The position numbers were made by a program, and so were the translations under genes. DNA of 64,000 nucleotides. It comes from a bacterium 210820-DFI.6.37 (GTDB lineage Bacteria > Bacillota > Clostridia > Peptostreptococcales > Anaerovoracaceae). Of the stretch, positions 8,741 to 18,369 are shown piece after piece (the first letter of the stretch is position 1; every line of letters begins with the position of its first letter). The stretch covers positions 1-64,000 of the forward strand of contig JAJCKG010000004.1 in assembly GCA_020558355.1 (NCBI GenBank), written 5' to 3'. The notes under the pieces are model-generated. The model did no database searches, had not been told where the DNA came from, and saw only the letters and a list, made by a program, of their open reading frames with translations.

Positions 8741-9379
8741 TTAATCGTGATATCCGTTCTCAACCCATCTTACTGCATTTTCATAATCATTCTGTGTGTC
8801 TATTTCTTTCGTCTGAATCTCCATCACATCGATAGGCATCAAGGGTTCTAACATCATATAAACATGCTTATCTCCTGGCGTAAGCCGATCTGTTTTCATC
8901 TTTGCTAATCCAGTCCATTCAAGTTGTCCACATTCTCTAGAAAATTCAATAACTTTACCATCTTCTATTGTCATAAGAACAGGATTATCTGTAGTTGGTT
9001 CACAGCCACCAATTATCTCCCCGTCATGCTGCAGAAATTTTTTTAAATCATCAGGATTAACAAGCAGATCCCCATCAAAAGCTACAACATACTCTCGCGC
9101 TCCAACCATTCCCTTGGAGAAGCTTGCTGCAGTACCGGTTGTCTTGTAATCATAATTAAACACAAAAGCTACATCGTCTCTATAGTTTTTAACAACATCT
9201 ATTACTTTTTCAGCCTGGTAGCCAACTACAACCCTGATATCATCATAATCCTTAAGTTGTTCCAACTGGTGAACAATAAGTGGTTTTCCAGTCACATCGA
9301 CAAGGGCCTTTGTTGTCCCAATTCCAAGACGAGTACCCATACCGGCACAGCTAATAATAATGCTCATGTTATTCTTCAT
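8741..9379 (-). CDS. LicC-like sugar/choline-phosphate nucleotidyltransferase
   Basis: A 212-residue NTP-transferase with the nucleotide loop CAGMGTRLGIGTTKALVDV, KPLIVHQLEQL, a FNYDYKTTGTAAS segment and AFDGDLLV. The short length and the TTGTAAS block are more like LicC (CTP:phosphocholine cytidylyltransferase) and related small enzymes than like RfbA. A good ribosome site (AAAGGAGAAAG) precedes the ATG. Its neighbours upstream are a HAD phosphatase and a LicD protein, so the three probably make and attach a phospho-substituent. The real substrate (choline, another alcohol or a sugar phosphate) is not settled by sequence. Confidence 0.75.
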   Translation of the reverse strand: MKNNMSIIISCAGMGTRLGIGTTKALVDVTGKPLIVHQLEQLKDYDDIRVVVGYQAEKVIDVVKNYRDDVAFVFNYDYKTTGTAASFSKGMVGAREYVVAFDGDLLVNPDDLKKFLQHDGEIIGGCEPTTDNPVLMTIEDGKVIEFSRECGQLEWTGLAKMKTDRLTPGDKHVYMMLEPLMPIDVMEIQTKEIDTQNDYENAVRWVENGYHD

Positions 9380-9394
9380 TTTCTTTCTCCTTTA

Positions 9395-9997
9395 TTACAG
9401 TAATTTATTTAAAAATTCCGCACACTTTTTGTCGTTATAAAAAGCATAATCAATATTCCGCAATAATGAAGGCGCAATATCTCTCACTCCACCAAACCCA
9501 ATAGCAACATCCGCCAGTCTTGCCATACCGGAGTCATTATCTCCATCCCCGATTACAACTAAAGGTTGCACAAACTGTTTTACCGTAAGCTCTTTGTCAA
9601 CCACGCTGATAATTTTCGTGATGTGATCATTTTCGACCTCTGCTTTGGAACAATAGTAATGGTGCTTCATTCCTATCTTTTTCATCAAGCCATTAATCCA
9701 TATATCTAAGTTTCCAGTAACCACATAACAACGATCCCTATTGTCTGAAATGAATTGTGTGATGGCAGGATTTAAATCTATATTTGAAACTAATTCGCTC
9801 ACTTCAGATACCGGCACATCGGATAAAATATTTACCCTCTTCATAAAGCTCGTCTTGAAGGGAAGTTCTCCTCTCATGGTAGCTTCAGTAAGATGTCTCA
9901 TTTCAGCCAGACGCCCAATTTTTGCTGATATTTCAGGAAGAACTTCTTTCCGAGTAATAGTTGAATCCATATCAAAAAGAAATATATAATCGCTCAT
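9395..9997 (-). CDS. HAD-family phosphatase, SerB-like
   Basis: A small haloacid-dehalogenase phosphatase of 200 residues. Motif I is FLFDMDSTITR (nucleophile and acid Asp pair), motif II YVVTGNLD, and motif III/IV VVIGDGDNDSGMARLAD. The fold and residues resemble phosphoserine phosphatase. An upstream in-frame codon exists at 10015, but the ATG at 9997 has GGCGGAG five bases before it, so I start there. It sits between licD-like and licC-like genes, which suggests it works on an intermediate of that side pathway rather than in serine synthesis. Confidence 0.8.
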   Translation of the reverse strand: MSDYIFLFDMDSTITRKEVLPEISAKIGRLAEMRHLTEATMRGELPFKTSFMKRVNILSDVPVSEVSELVSNIDLNPAITQFISDNRDRCYVVTGNLDIWINGLMKKIGMKHHYYCSKAEVENDHITKIISVVDKELTVKQFVQPLVVIGDGDNDSGMARLADVAIGFGGVRDIAPSLLRNIDYAFYNDKKCAEFLNKLL

Positions 9998-10016
9998 TGT
10001 TACTCCGCCGCACACA

Positions 10017-10898
10017 TTAATATGTGTTTATTTGATAATCCTGTTTTGAAATTGCTTTTGTTCTAGTCTCAAAGTATTTTAGACGTTTATATGAGCTATA
10101 AAATTCTTCAAATCTACTAGAAATCTTTGGATATCCCTTGTAATCTTTATATGTCTGATTAAGGAAGCCCACTATATCTGTCGGAGCACAAATTGGAACC
10201 CCTCGAACCACCACTTCGCTAGGTTTCTGGAACACATCTGCGGTATACGTATCTGCCGCTGCTTGCATCGTTGAAACGTACTTGGCCTCAGATAAAGGGA
10301 TCATATTGCACAGTTTTTGTTCTTTCCTATTAAGCAAGAATAATGGATACCAAATAGCATATATGAACTTTTTTAGCATTCCAGCATATTTAAACACACG
10401 AACACCCATTGATTCAGCATCTACATCCATTAGCTTTGCTTTTCGAAGAAGATTCACTTTCTTAATTTGTTTCCTGACTTTTTCTCTTTTCCCCTTGTCT
10501 TCCGGAACGCCAATTAAAAAAAACACATCCATATGGACTGCAGCTGAATCGTAACCTTTTTCAGTAATTCGCATGCAGTAGTGCCTACATTTGGCATCAA
10601 CTTCTGGACAATAAAAGGAATACTTTTCATCCATATCTTTTCTAAGCGCTTCAATTAAGTGATCTTTTTCTGGATATGGAACAACTACATCAATATCATA
10701 GTCCCATGGAAGATTATCCCCATCTCTGTAGAATCCAAGTAAAGAACCAAAACCTAAATAGTAACGAATATTGTGTTTGCGACAGACCTTGTCAAATTCT
10801 ATTAAAGAAGTGACTACACTATCTTGATAAATTATGAATTCGGTATACAATTCATCTACATAATCGTGCATTTCTTTAATGAAATAATCTCTGTCCAT
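10017..10898 (-). CDS. LicD-family phosphotransferase
   Basis: LicD proteins attach phosphocholine or similar phospho-groups to surface glycans using an activated CDP donor. The 293-residue protein has the family signature: YYLGFGSLLGFYRDG followed by PWDYDIDVVVPY, whose Asp residues bind metal. A GTG lies four codons upstream (10910), but the ATG at 10898 is a better start. It heads a three-gene cassette with the HAD phosphatase and the LicC-like enzyme. The 167 bases upstream of it hold nothing I recognise. Confidence 0.85.
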   Translation of the reverse strand: MDRDYFIKEMHDYVDELYTEFIIYQDSVVTSLIEFDKVCRKHNIRYYLGFGSLLGFYRDGDNLPWDYDIDVVVPYPEKDHLIEALRKDMDEKYSFYCPEVDAKCRHYCMRITEKGYDSAAVHMDVFFLIGVPEDKGKREKVRKQIKKVNLLRKAKLMDVDAESMGVRVFKYAGMLKKFIYAIWYPLFLLNRKEQKLCNMIPLSEAKYVSTMQAAADTYTADVFQKPSEVVVRGVPICAPTDIVGFLNQTYKDYKGYPKISSRFEEFYSSYKRLKYFETRTKAISKQDYQINTY

Positions 10899-11077
10899 TA
10901 TTACACCCACCCTTCATGTTTAATTATTTGCCCTAAGACTCCTCCCTGCGAAAATCCGTAGTGGAGTTCTCATGATGAGTTCAGCTATGACATATATTAC
11001 AAACTTTGTAATAATAAAAATCATCAATTCTTTGAAAATGAAACATCTCTCTTCCTTTTCCAATTCTCAAAACAATT

Positions 11078-11995
11078 TCATCTAGGTAATTGAATATACT
11101 TTCCAAGTTCTAAATCCCATTCTGGAGGATCAAATGGCAACCATCCTGCGCAGGGGTAAAATGTTAGTTCTGAAAAGTACACTTTCCCATTTATCTCGTA
11201 TAGATCAACTCTTAAAAAAGGGATACCAGAAGAAATTTTTTTGGACAGTTTAACCATTTCATCGTATGTTATCGGTTTTGGCGCATCCTTTGCGGAACTT
11301 TTATAGTCCATCCGCTTGAATGGCATCCGATTATGATTCATATCATAGAAATCAATGGTTGCAGTTTCATGATTTGCTAGTCCGTGTGAAATATAGAGAA
11401 ATTCTGGCTTGCCTTCAAAACAAAACCATTTGTAATCTATGAGCTCATCCTCACCATCGTTCTCCATATATTTTTCAGCTATAATGCGTGGCTTGACATT
11501 TTTATATGGCCATTCTCTTCCTATCCAATAGTAACGTTGCCTAAGACACGTAGTAATCTTTCGTCTTGTATCCTCCATATTCAGTTGCGTTTTATCCCGG
11601 CATATGACAAGCCCTCCTGAATCATGAGTACATTTCAGTACAAATTGATTCGGGAGACTGTCGAAATCGATATCTTCGAACCTATCCCAAACACCTAAAG
11701 TAGGAATTATATATTCTTCTCCTATAATTTTTGAAATATATTTTTTTGCCTCATACTTATCAACCATACCAGTGTATCGAGGTTTGCGATCATGCAATTT
11801 TAACCACTGTAGCTTCTCATTAAATGTTTGAGGGTTCTTTAAATTCAATGATTTGTGCATATACACATGATTCATTATCCTTAAGTAAGTGACATCAGAT
11901 AGAGTTTTCCCAATTGTAGTTCTAAACAAATGTACAAACAAGCTCTTTGGGTCATTTCGTAATCTTCGGAGGCCACGTATTACTATATTATTCAT
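11078..11995 (-). CDS. TupA-like ATP-grasp glycan-modifying protein
   Basis: A 305-residue protein matching the TupA-like ATP-grasp family found in teichuronopeptide and capsule loci. It contains NPQTFNEKLQWLKLHDRKP, the VDKYEAKKYI block, VLKCTHDSGGLVICRDK (nucleotide loop) and a late FLRVDLYEINGKVYFSELTF. These proteins are thought to form amide or peptide links on polysaccharides. The ATG at 11995 lies 11 bases after the upstream stop; a longer frame would overlap that gene by 34 bases and is less likely. Confidence 0.8.
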   Translation of the reverse strand: MNNIVIRGLRRLRNDPKSLFVHLFRTTIGKTLSDVTYLRIMNHVYMHKSLNLKNPQTFNEKLQWLKLHDRKPRYTGMVDKYEAKKYISKIIGEEYIIPTLGVWDRFEDIDFDSLPNQFVLKCTHDSGGLVICRDKTQLNMEDTRRKITTCLRQRYYWIGREWPYKNVKPRIIAEKYMENDGEDELIDYKWFCFEGKPEFLYISHGLANHETATIDFYDMNHNRMPFKRMDYKSSAKDAPKPITYDEMVKLSKKISSGIPFLRVDLYEINGKVYFSELTFYPCAGWLPFDPPEWDLELGKYIQLPR

Positions 11996-12006
11996 TTCTG
12001 TTACCT

Positions 12007-13116
12007 CTATCCAATCAAATGCGCAATCACATTTTTCCACTCAGTGAATATCTTATCCTTATCAAATCTGTCAAGCGATTGCTTAGCTTTCAGCGCATAT
12101 TTTTTCATGTCATTAGGATGACTAAGCGCAAATGAAAGTTTATCTCTTAAAGAATCAACATCGTCATTCTCTGCCAATAAGCAATACTCACCATTACCAG
12201 AAAGCATTTTTGCGCCTCCTGGTGAACAATCTGTAGCAACAGACGGAATGCCTGCAACCATCGCTTCTATAAGAATGTTTGGTATCCCTTCTGACCTAGA
12301 TGGAATAACAAATAATGTCGCATTAATATTTTTCTCAACGACTCCGTTTATAGGTTCTAATATATGAATTCTTTCTTCCATATGATGATATCTTATTAAT
12401 TTCATTAGCATATCAATTTCTTCGCCATTCCCATATAATTTCACGATATAATCTGGAAAGTCATCCGCTATTTGTGCGAAAGCATTAATTAATATGTCAA
12501 ACCCTTTCCTGTGTTGGAATCTTCCGGCTGCAAATAAAACAGGTAACGATTCACTCTCATCTCTAACAACACCTTCTAAAACTCTCAACAGAGCTGGATT
12601 AGCTATTACTGCAGATTTATTGCTAACAATATCGCCATAAAAAGCTCTTGCTTCATTTGTCTGAAACACAATATAATCAATTCTTTTATAAAACTTTTTT
12701 AATAGATACGCCCAGTAAAATGGATTTTCAAATGGGTCGGCTCTCTCTGAAAACAATATTTTAGTTCCAGTAGGAATTTTTTGTATGTTAATTGCTAATA
12801 ATATCCTTAAGTCAAAACAGATCACCAGTTTTGGAGTAGTTTCTTCAATAACTTGAGATATTTCATTACTCATTCTCTTTAAATCGCGTAAACCGGAAAG
12901 CATGTTCTTTCCAAAAATAGGTTTCTCTGAGTAACACGGTCTACACTCAATGGGAATATTCTCCGAAACATCAAGAGTTTGTTGCGTGCCCTTTAAGGTA
13001 AGGATTGTTACATTATAAATTGTGGACAATTCATTTGCCAGAAATGCAATAATCTTTTCTGCTCCACCAATTCCAAGTGATGGATGTATCAACAGAATTC
13101 GTTCATTCACTCTCAA
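12007..13116 (-). CDS. GT4-family glycosyltransferase
   Basis: A GT-B fold retaining glycosyltransferase of 369 residues. The N-terminal HPSLGIGGAEKIIAFLA motif and the C-terminal AAGRFQHRKGFDILI and SEGIPNILIEAMVAGIPSVAT blocks (E-x7-E) are typical for GT4. It starts with TTG, five bases after GGAG, and overlaps the end of the polymerase gene by 14 bases, showing translational coupling. The sugar and linkage cannot be predicted. Confidence 0.88.
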   Translation of the reverse strand: MRVNERILLIHPSLGIGGAEKIIAFLANELSTIYNVTILTLKGTQQTLDVSENIPIECRPCYSEKPIFGKNMLSGLRDLKRMSNEISQVIEETTPKLVICFDLRILLAINIQKIPTGTKILFSERADPFENPFYWAYLLKKFYKRIDYIVFQTNEARAFYGDIVSNKSAVIANPALLRVLEGVVRDESESLPVLFAAGRFQHRKGFDILINAFAQIADDFPDYIVKLYGNGEEIDMLMKLIRYHHMEERIHILEPINGVVEKNINATLFVIPSRSEGIPNILIEAMVAGIPSVATDCSPGGAKMLSGNGEYCLLAENDDVDSLRDKLSFALSHPNDMKKYALKAKQSLDRFDKDKIFTEWKNVIAHLIG

Positions 13117-14320
13117 CTTTTCTCCTTCTCAAAACTTCGTATACTACCAAGAATTCAATGTTAAATACACACATTGTAGAATACGATACCATTGCGTAAT
13201 CTAACACAAATTTCGTCAACAAATATATAAAGAGAAACACTTCAACTGTGCGCTTTTCCTCTACTTTTTCAAATTTTACATTTTTGTATAGTTCTGGTAT
13301 TTTCTTAACAAATGGCACATAGTAAATCAATGTGCCTACTATCCCAAAATTGTTAAGTAGTTCTATATAGTTATTATGTGAATAATAATGCGCATTATTG
13401 ATGTATTGGAAATAATTCATTCCCCCTCCAAATAGAGGATGATTCCACATTGATTTGAGTCCCATCAATATATAACTATTTCTAATTGAGGTCGATTGTG
13501 CAGTAGTTGCCGCTGTTCCTATTCCAAATGTAGCAAACATATCTTGCAGTCTAAAGCCGACAACATTATATAATATAGGTATATTAAAAACAGCATATGC
13601 TCCTAAAATGATCGCAATCGGAAAAAGCAAATATTTTATTGCTTTTCTTTCTGTCATAAAAATCATGATCATGATCATGATAATTACCACGATACCTTTT
13701 TTGGAACCCGTTAGGAGCATGCAAATCGTAGCACCAACCGAGATAGTAGCAAATATAAATCTTAACTTTTTATATCTCAGCACCATATATACCACAGGAA
13801 CAAGCATAATTCCTATGATCGTTGCAACTGTATTCCTATTACCACTTAATTCGAGCCCAAAACTACTGCCAAATGTGATATTCGATAATCTAATAGAACC
13901 CATATGTATCATGTAAGCACAGACAATAATTATCGAGATTAAGGAACTCACACTCAGTACGCTTATTACTTCGTTCTCACTATCCAACTCCATTAACATT
14001 ATTGTAAGACATATTTGTAAGATGCCACTCACTAAGATAAAATCCCAATTGAATTCTCCAATACGCAAAAAGAAGAAGCCATAAGCCTCGAATAATGCAT
14101 ACGTCAATATTCCCCATAGAATGTACCTGTTATTTATAATTTTGTTTAAGGATAACGGCTTCGTCATATATGTAAGTACTGTTATACCGATAACCACCAT
14201 ACTGCACATGATATAATTGCTAAGACTTTGTTCATTCCATAAACATGCTGAAGAGAAAAAAGTCAACATAAATGCAATTATCACCAGTGCTTTTCTGATA
14301 TTGGATATTTTAATTATCAT
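13103..14320 (-). CDS. Wzy-like O-antigen/capsule polymerase
   Basis: An integral membrane protein of 405 residues with about ten hydrophobic segments. The region AHYYSHNNYIELLNNFGIVG in the C-terminal half is the large periplasm-facing (here extracellular) loop motif of the Wzy_C/O-antigen ligase family, preceded by PLFGGGMNYF. It probably polymerises flipped repeat units. It overlaps both neighbours (11 bases with the upstream glycosyltransferase, 14 with the downstream one). Confidence 0.85.
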   Translation of the reverse strand: MIIKISNIRKALVIIAFMLTFFSSACLWNEQSLSNYIMCSMVVIGITVLTYMTKPLSLNKIINNRYILWGILTYALFEAYGFFFLRIGEFNWDFILVSGILQICLTIMLMELDSENEVISVLSVSSLISIIIVCAYMIHMGSIRLSNITFGSSFGLELSGNRNTVATIIGIMLVPVVYMVLRYKKLRFIFATISVGATICMLLTGSKKGIVVIIMIMIMIFMTERKAIKYLLFPIAIILGAYAVFNIPILYNVVGFRLQDMFATFGIGTAATTAQSTSIRNSYILMGLKSMWNHPLFGGGMNYFQYINNAHYYSHNNYIELLNNFGIVGTLIYYVPFVKKIPELYKNVKFEKVEEKRTVEVFLFIYLLTKFVLDYAMVSYSTMCVFNIEFLVVYEVLRRRKVESE

Positions 14321-15398
14321 TTTCCATTTCCTTGATCAAAGCAACTTCAGCTCCGACTGTATTTTTCGCATACAACGATTTATTTTTACTTAGTCTATAC
14401 ATTGATTTAATACTTTGCAGGACAGTGGTTAAATCAATAAATTTTGTATTATTTATCAGTATGAAATTCTTAAATTCTTTTGCAAGCTCCTGGCATATAT
14501 CAATATCTGATGTAAGCACTGGAATTCCATATGTTGCCATTTCACACATCATCACTCCTTGTGCGTCTAATCTTGTAGGCATCAATGCACATCTAGCACT
14601 ATTAAGTACCTCAGGCATTTCGCTATGCATTAGCCCCCGGTCTTCCCAAGTTAAATTATCTGCTTTTTTAATATGGTCAAAAAATTTTCCTTTTCCTATA
14701 ACCAAAAACTTAAGTCCCGGATTCTCACTAGCCAACCGATTCACAACATCTATGCAGTACTTAGAGCCATCCAAATTACTTCTGACTGTTATAAAGTCGT
14801 ATAATTTTTTTGTCGTGTAATCATAATTATGTGTTTCAAAAACTTCGCCTACATTATTGTGGATAATATGCGTCTTATATCCCTTCAAGTTTAATTGAAC
14901 ATAACGTTCAAATTTGTTTTTCATCCATTCACTGACAAAAATAAACTCGGATTTTTCTCTAACCTGTGGAAAGTATCTTCTCCATACTGCAAGTTTATAT
15001 GAATCATAAATGTCTTGCACAAAAGAATTTGTAACGCTTTTTGTCTCCATATATGAATATGGTGCAGAATAGTTTTCTCTAATCCTTAATACTTCATGAC
15101 CATGGAAAAAGAATATAAATCGCAAAAATCGATTGCCATATTTTTTTAAGAATTTATAATGATTTCTTAAATTTGGAGCATGACAAATCAAGATATCATA
15201 TTTATCATAATTTTTTTCGTAGCTATTTAGTGTTATAACTTTTATCCCCTCATAGGTGTATTTTTTATGTGCCGAAAAATTCAAAACTGTAACATCAATT
15301 CCATTCAATGCATAATATGCATTTCTGGAATGAATGTACATTAACGATACACCACCATCGTTATTCGGATAATCAGTTGCCAAAACTAATACTTTCAT
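14310..15398 (-). CDS. GT4-like glycosyltransferase
   Basis: A 362-residue GT-B glycosyltransferase. The start VLVLATDYPNNDGGVSLMYI and the late LMPTRLDAQGVMMCEMATYG are the donor-site pattern, with the first acidic residue of the usual E-x7-E replaced by Asp. GGGGAT precedes the ATG. The 100 bases upstream contain no gene. Substrate unknown. Confidence 0.82.
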   Translation of the reverse strand: MKVLVLATDYPNNDGGVSLMYIHSRNAYYALNGIDVTVLNFSAHKKYTYEGIKVITLNSYEKNYDKYDILICHAPNLRNHYKFLKKYGNRFLRFIFFFHGHEVLRIRENYSAPYSYMETKSVTNSFVQDIYDSYKLAVWRRYFPQVREKSEFIFVSEWMKNKFERYVQLNLKGYKTHIIHNNVGEVFETHNYDYTTKKLYDFITVRSNLDGSKYCIDVVNRLASENPGLKFLVIGKGKFFDHIKKADNLTWEDRGLMHSEMPEVLNSARCALMPTRLDAQGVMMCEMATYGIPVLTSDIDICQELAKEFKNFILINNTKFIDLTTVLQSIKSMYRLSKNKSLYAKNTVGAEVALIKEMENDN

Positions 15399-15500
15399 AT
15401 TAACTTATCCCCATCTTCTATGAAAAATATAACTTTCTATTTGGATATTTTTACTTCCCATATTATGGTTATTACAGTGTGATTTTCACCAAATTTCACG

Positions 15501-15614
15501 CTAGGAAATCATTTCTTCACATATCTTTTTTTGATCTGAAAATCCAAACACCATGTTCCTCTCTGTGTTGAACACCGCAGCAACTGGATTCTTCACCACA
15601 GCTTCACGATACAT
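15501..15614 (-). CDS. Short ORF or frameshifted tail after GT2
   Basis: A 37-codon frame overlapping the last 11 bases of the GT2 gene. It reads MYREAVVKNPVAAVFNTERN then MVFGFSDQKKICEEMIS. It has an ATG but no clear ribosome site. The residues look like real protein, not random translation, so this may be the original C-terminal end of the GT2 (lost by a one-base shift) or the remains of another gene. I do not recognise a family. Confidence 0.35.
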   Translation of the reverse strand: MYREAVVKNPVAAVFNTERNMVFGFSDQKKICEEMIS

Positions 15615-16404
15615 TTTCTTGTTTACATATTTCTTTTGTTTTTTCATACTTCCTTTTTTTCATCACGCCGTAAACCATATTCCAGCACGCATACCATAAA
15701 GCAATTGGCGCTAGCTTCTCATCACAGTAATGAAAGAGATCATAATGACTTTTTAATTTCTTACTAAATTTGTCATGCGATATCGATTTCTTCCTAATCC
15801 TATACTGAGCTAAATTCTCTTTAAGCAAATAACAATCCGCTTTTTTACATAATTTTAGTAGAATTGCATAATCATTGTTTTTCTTAATATCCTTAATTTG
15901 AATTAAACCCATTGCCTTTGCATTGTACATAAATGTCAAGCAACCCGGGTAACCATAGTTATACATTTTCTTTTTTGTAACAATATTAGGCCCTGTAACA
16001 TATACATGTAATGGCTTAGACTCTTCATCAATTTTCATAAAATCGTGATATGAAAATACACAGTTCTTTTCATTCATAAAACCAATCTGTTTTTCCAATT
16101 TTTCTGGCATCCAAAGGTCATCCGAATCAAGAAACGCAATCCATTCTCCCTGAGCTTCCCGCATCGCCTTATTTCTTGCCAACGCCGCACCACAGTTCTT
16201 CTTATTTTTAAAGTACTTGATCCTCTCATCATGAAAAGATGCTACAATTTCATCTGTATTATCAGTCGAGCAATCATCAACAATAAGAAGCTCCCAGGTT
16301 TTATATGTCTGATCAATCACTGATTGTATAGACTCCGCTATAAATTTCCCTGTATTCCATGAGGGCATAATAACTGAAACTAATCCATCAACCATTTTAC
16401 TCAT
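15604..16404 (-). CDS. GT2-family glycosyltransferase
   Basis: An inverting GT-A glycosyltransferase of 266 residues. VSVIMPSWNTGKFIAESI, LLIVDDCSTDNT, NKAMREAQGEWIAFLDSDD (metal-binding DSDD) are all present in order in the first 110 residues. The ATG at 16404 overlaps the sugar transferase stop (ATGAGTAA), a classic coupled start; the longer open frame upstream is only the other gene read out of frame. The C-terminal end may be shifted (see 15501-15614). Confidence 0.88.
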   Translation of the reverse strand: MSKMVDGLVSVIMPSWNTGKFIAESIQSVIDQTYKTWELLIVDDCSTDNTDEIVASFHDERIKYFKNKKNCGAALARNKAMREAQGEWIAFLDSDDLWMPEKLEKQIGFMNEKNCVFSYHDFMKIDEESKPLHVYVTGPNIVTKKKMYNYGYPGCLTFMYNAKAMGLIQIKDIKKNNDYAILLKLCKKADCYLLKENLAQYRIRKKSISHDKFSKKLKSHYDLFHYCDEKLAPIALWYACWNMVYGVMKKRKYEKTKEICKQENVS

Positions 16405-17095
16405 ACTCTTTCCCCAACACCGCAAACACAGTCCGAAACATAGCCAGCATCTCTCTAAAAAAGCTAAACGATCGAATACTCTCCAAATTATATTCCATCT
16501 TCTCTGGCAGAACCCGCTCCACATACACTCTGTCAACATCAGCAGCATCTGCTAGCAATACCGCTTCATCCTTATATCGAATGCTTCCTTCTGATGTGAT
16601 GCCTGCCGGCAAAAGCAAAGTCGCTTTCATCTCGTTGGTATACTGATTGACATACTTCGGCACTTCTGGTCTGGTACCTACATAGGACATTGTGCCAGCA
16701 AACACATCGAAAAGCTGCGGAAGCTCATCCAGTCGATATTTTCGCAGGAAGCCTCCGATTTTTGTAATTCGGCTGTCTTGACCCACGGTTACCAGGCTAC
16801 CGATCTTATCCGCATCGGCAACCATAGTCCGAAACTTATGGATTCTGAATTTCTTGCCGTATGCAGTAACCCTCTCTTGCCTATAAAACACACCACCTGG
16901 AGAGTCTATCGCAATTAGCAACGCAATAATCAGCATTGGAATCGCCAGTATAATCAGCATGATAAGGGAAGCTATAATATCAAATGCTCTTTTTAAAATA
17001 AGGCTTGGCTTTCGTTTTGCAAGAATATCATAGTACCTCCGTACTTCTGGTGTTTGCATGTCTTCCGGAAGGTCTTCCCATTTTTTTAAAAGCAT
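16397..17095 (-). CDS. Initiating phospho-sugar transferase
   Basis: Transfers the first sugar-phosphate to undecaprenyl phosphate, starting repeat-unit synthesis at the membrane. The product is about 232 residues, with one N-terminal membrane segment (IIASLIMLIILAIPMLIIA) and the cytoplasmic catalytic block VFYRQERVTAYGKKF, KFRTM, LRKYRLDELPQLF and GTRPE, characteristic of the small PglC/WcaJ-core family. The ATG at 17095 has GGGGAGG nine bases upstream; the frame extends to 17179 but that would overlap the previous gene by 65 bases. The preceding aminotransferase suggests an amino-deoxysugar as first sugar. Confidence 0.9.
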   Translation of the reverse strand: MLLKKWEDLPEDMQTPEVRRYYDILAKRKPSLILKRAFDIIASLIMLIILAIPMLIIALLIAIDSPGGVFYRQERVTAYGKKFRIHKFRTMVADADKIGSLVTVGQDSRITKIGGFLRKYRLDELPQLFDVFAGTMSYVGTRPEVPKYVNQYTNEMKATLLLPAGITSEGSIRYKDEAVLLADAADVDRVYVERVLPEKMEYNLESIRSFSFFREMLAMFRTVFAVLGKEYE

Positions 17096-17114
17096 CAAAA
17101 CTTTCCTCCCCGAA

Positions 17115-18332
17115 TTACTGTGAAGTATATTCTCCCGCAATTTTGGTAAAATTCTCCGCCACATATTCCACATCTTCATCCGAAAGCTTGGTATGCAGCG
17201 GCAGCGTAATCAAGTTTTCAAAATATTGATAGGCGTTGGGAAAATCTCTGATATCCCATCCCAGCGCTTTATAGGCACTCATCATTGGCAATGGTTTATA
17301 ATGGACATTACAGGCAATGCCCTGTTTTGCCATCCTGACAATAATTTCATTACGCTGCTCTAGTGTAATTCCCGGCACTCTTGCTAAATACAAATGCCCG
17401 GAAGATGTATAGTCTTTGCCATAATGGTTCAGATGCTTTATTCCTGCTTCATCACAGGCATCGTCATATTTTTGTATAATTTCCTTACGCCTTGCCAACA
17501 GTCCGGAATAACGCTCCATTTGCCGCAACCCAATAGCAGCCATGATATCTGTCATATTACATTTATATAATGGCGCTACAATATCATATTCCCATGCCCC
17601 GAGCTTGGTCTTTGCCAGAGCGTCTTTTGACTGTCCATGCAGACTGTAAAGCTGATACTGCTTATAAAGCGCTTCATCATCAATACCGGGAATACTTCTC
17701 CATGTAGCGGCTCCTCCTTCGGCTGTCGTAAAATTCTTTACCGCATGAAAGGAAAAGGATGAAAAATCCGCAATTTCTCCCGCTTTTTTCCCATGCCTGG
17801 TTGCTCCCAGAGCATGCGCGCAATCTGCTATGACAGCAACATGGCCGATTGCCTTTTGAAGTTTATTGGAAGGATAAAACAAATGTTGTTTTTTATTTAC
17901 AGCTTCATAAATCCGGTCATAATCACATATGATACCGGCCAGATCCACAGCGACAATTGCTTTCGTCTTTTCTGTTATGGCGGCTTCCATCCGGTCATAG
18001 TCCATTTCACAGGAATCTTCCTTTGAATCAATGAACTTCACTTTTGCTCCTACATGAATAGCGGCTGATGCTGTGGAAGTATATGTATAAGCGGGAACAA
18101 TTACTTCATCTCCCGCTCCGATGCCAAGGACACGCAAGTTTAATTCTTCCGCCGCGGTTGCCGAGCCAAGACAGACAGCTTTCTTTGTATTGCAGTATTC
18201 CGCCAGTTTTTCCTCAAGCAGCTTTGTTCTAGGTCCGGTAGTAATCCACCCGGAGCGCAGCGCCTCGCTGACTTCCTGAATTTCCGCTTCTCCGATATCC
18301 GGCGGGCTGAAAGGAATTTTTCTTATCGTCAT
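17115..18332 (-). CDS. DegT/DnrJ/EryC1-family sugar aminotransferase
   Basis: A PLP enzyme of 405 residues that converts a 4-keto-6-deoxy sugar nucleotide to the 4-amino form. It begins RKIPFSPPDIGEAEIQEV, binds PLP in GSATAAEELNLR, has the lysine in FHAVKNFTTAEGG, and ends in the expected substrate-side region YKPLPMMSAYKALGW. GGGAGAG lies before the ATG at 18332. With a PglC-like transferase directly downstream, synthesis of a bacillosamine- or QuiNAc4N-type sugar is a reasonable guess; the matching 4,6-dehydratase is not in the window. Confidence 0.88.
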   Translation of the reverse strand: MTIRKIPFSPPDIGEAEIQEVSEALRSGWITTGPRTKLLEEKLAEYCNTKKAVCLGSATAAEELNLRVLGIGAGDEVIVPAYTYTSTASAAIHVGAKVKFIDSKEDSCEMDYDRMEAAITEKTKAIVAVDLAGIICDYDRIYEAVNKKQHLFYPSNKLQKAIGHVAVIADCAHALGATRHGKKAGEIADFSSFSFHAVKNFTTAEGGAATWRSIPGIDDEALYKQYQLYSLHGQSKDALAKTKLGAWEYDIVAPLYKCNMTDIMAAIGLRQMERYSGLLARRKEIIQKYDDACDEAGIKHLNHYGKDYTSSGHLYLARVPGITLEQRNEIIVRMAKQGIACNVHYKPLPMMSAYKALGWDIRDFPNAYQYFENLITLPLHTKLSDEDVEYVAENFTKIAGEYTSQ

Positions 18333-18369
18333 TGTCAAACTCTCCCTTGTCACAAAAAATCAACATCCA

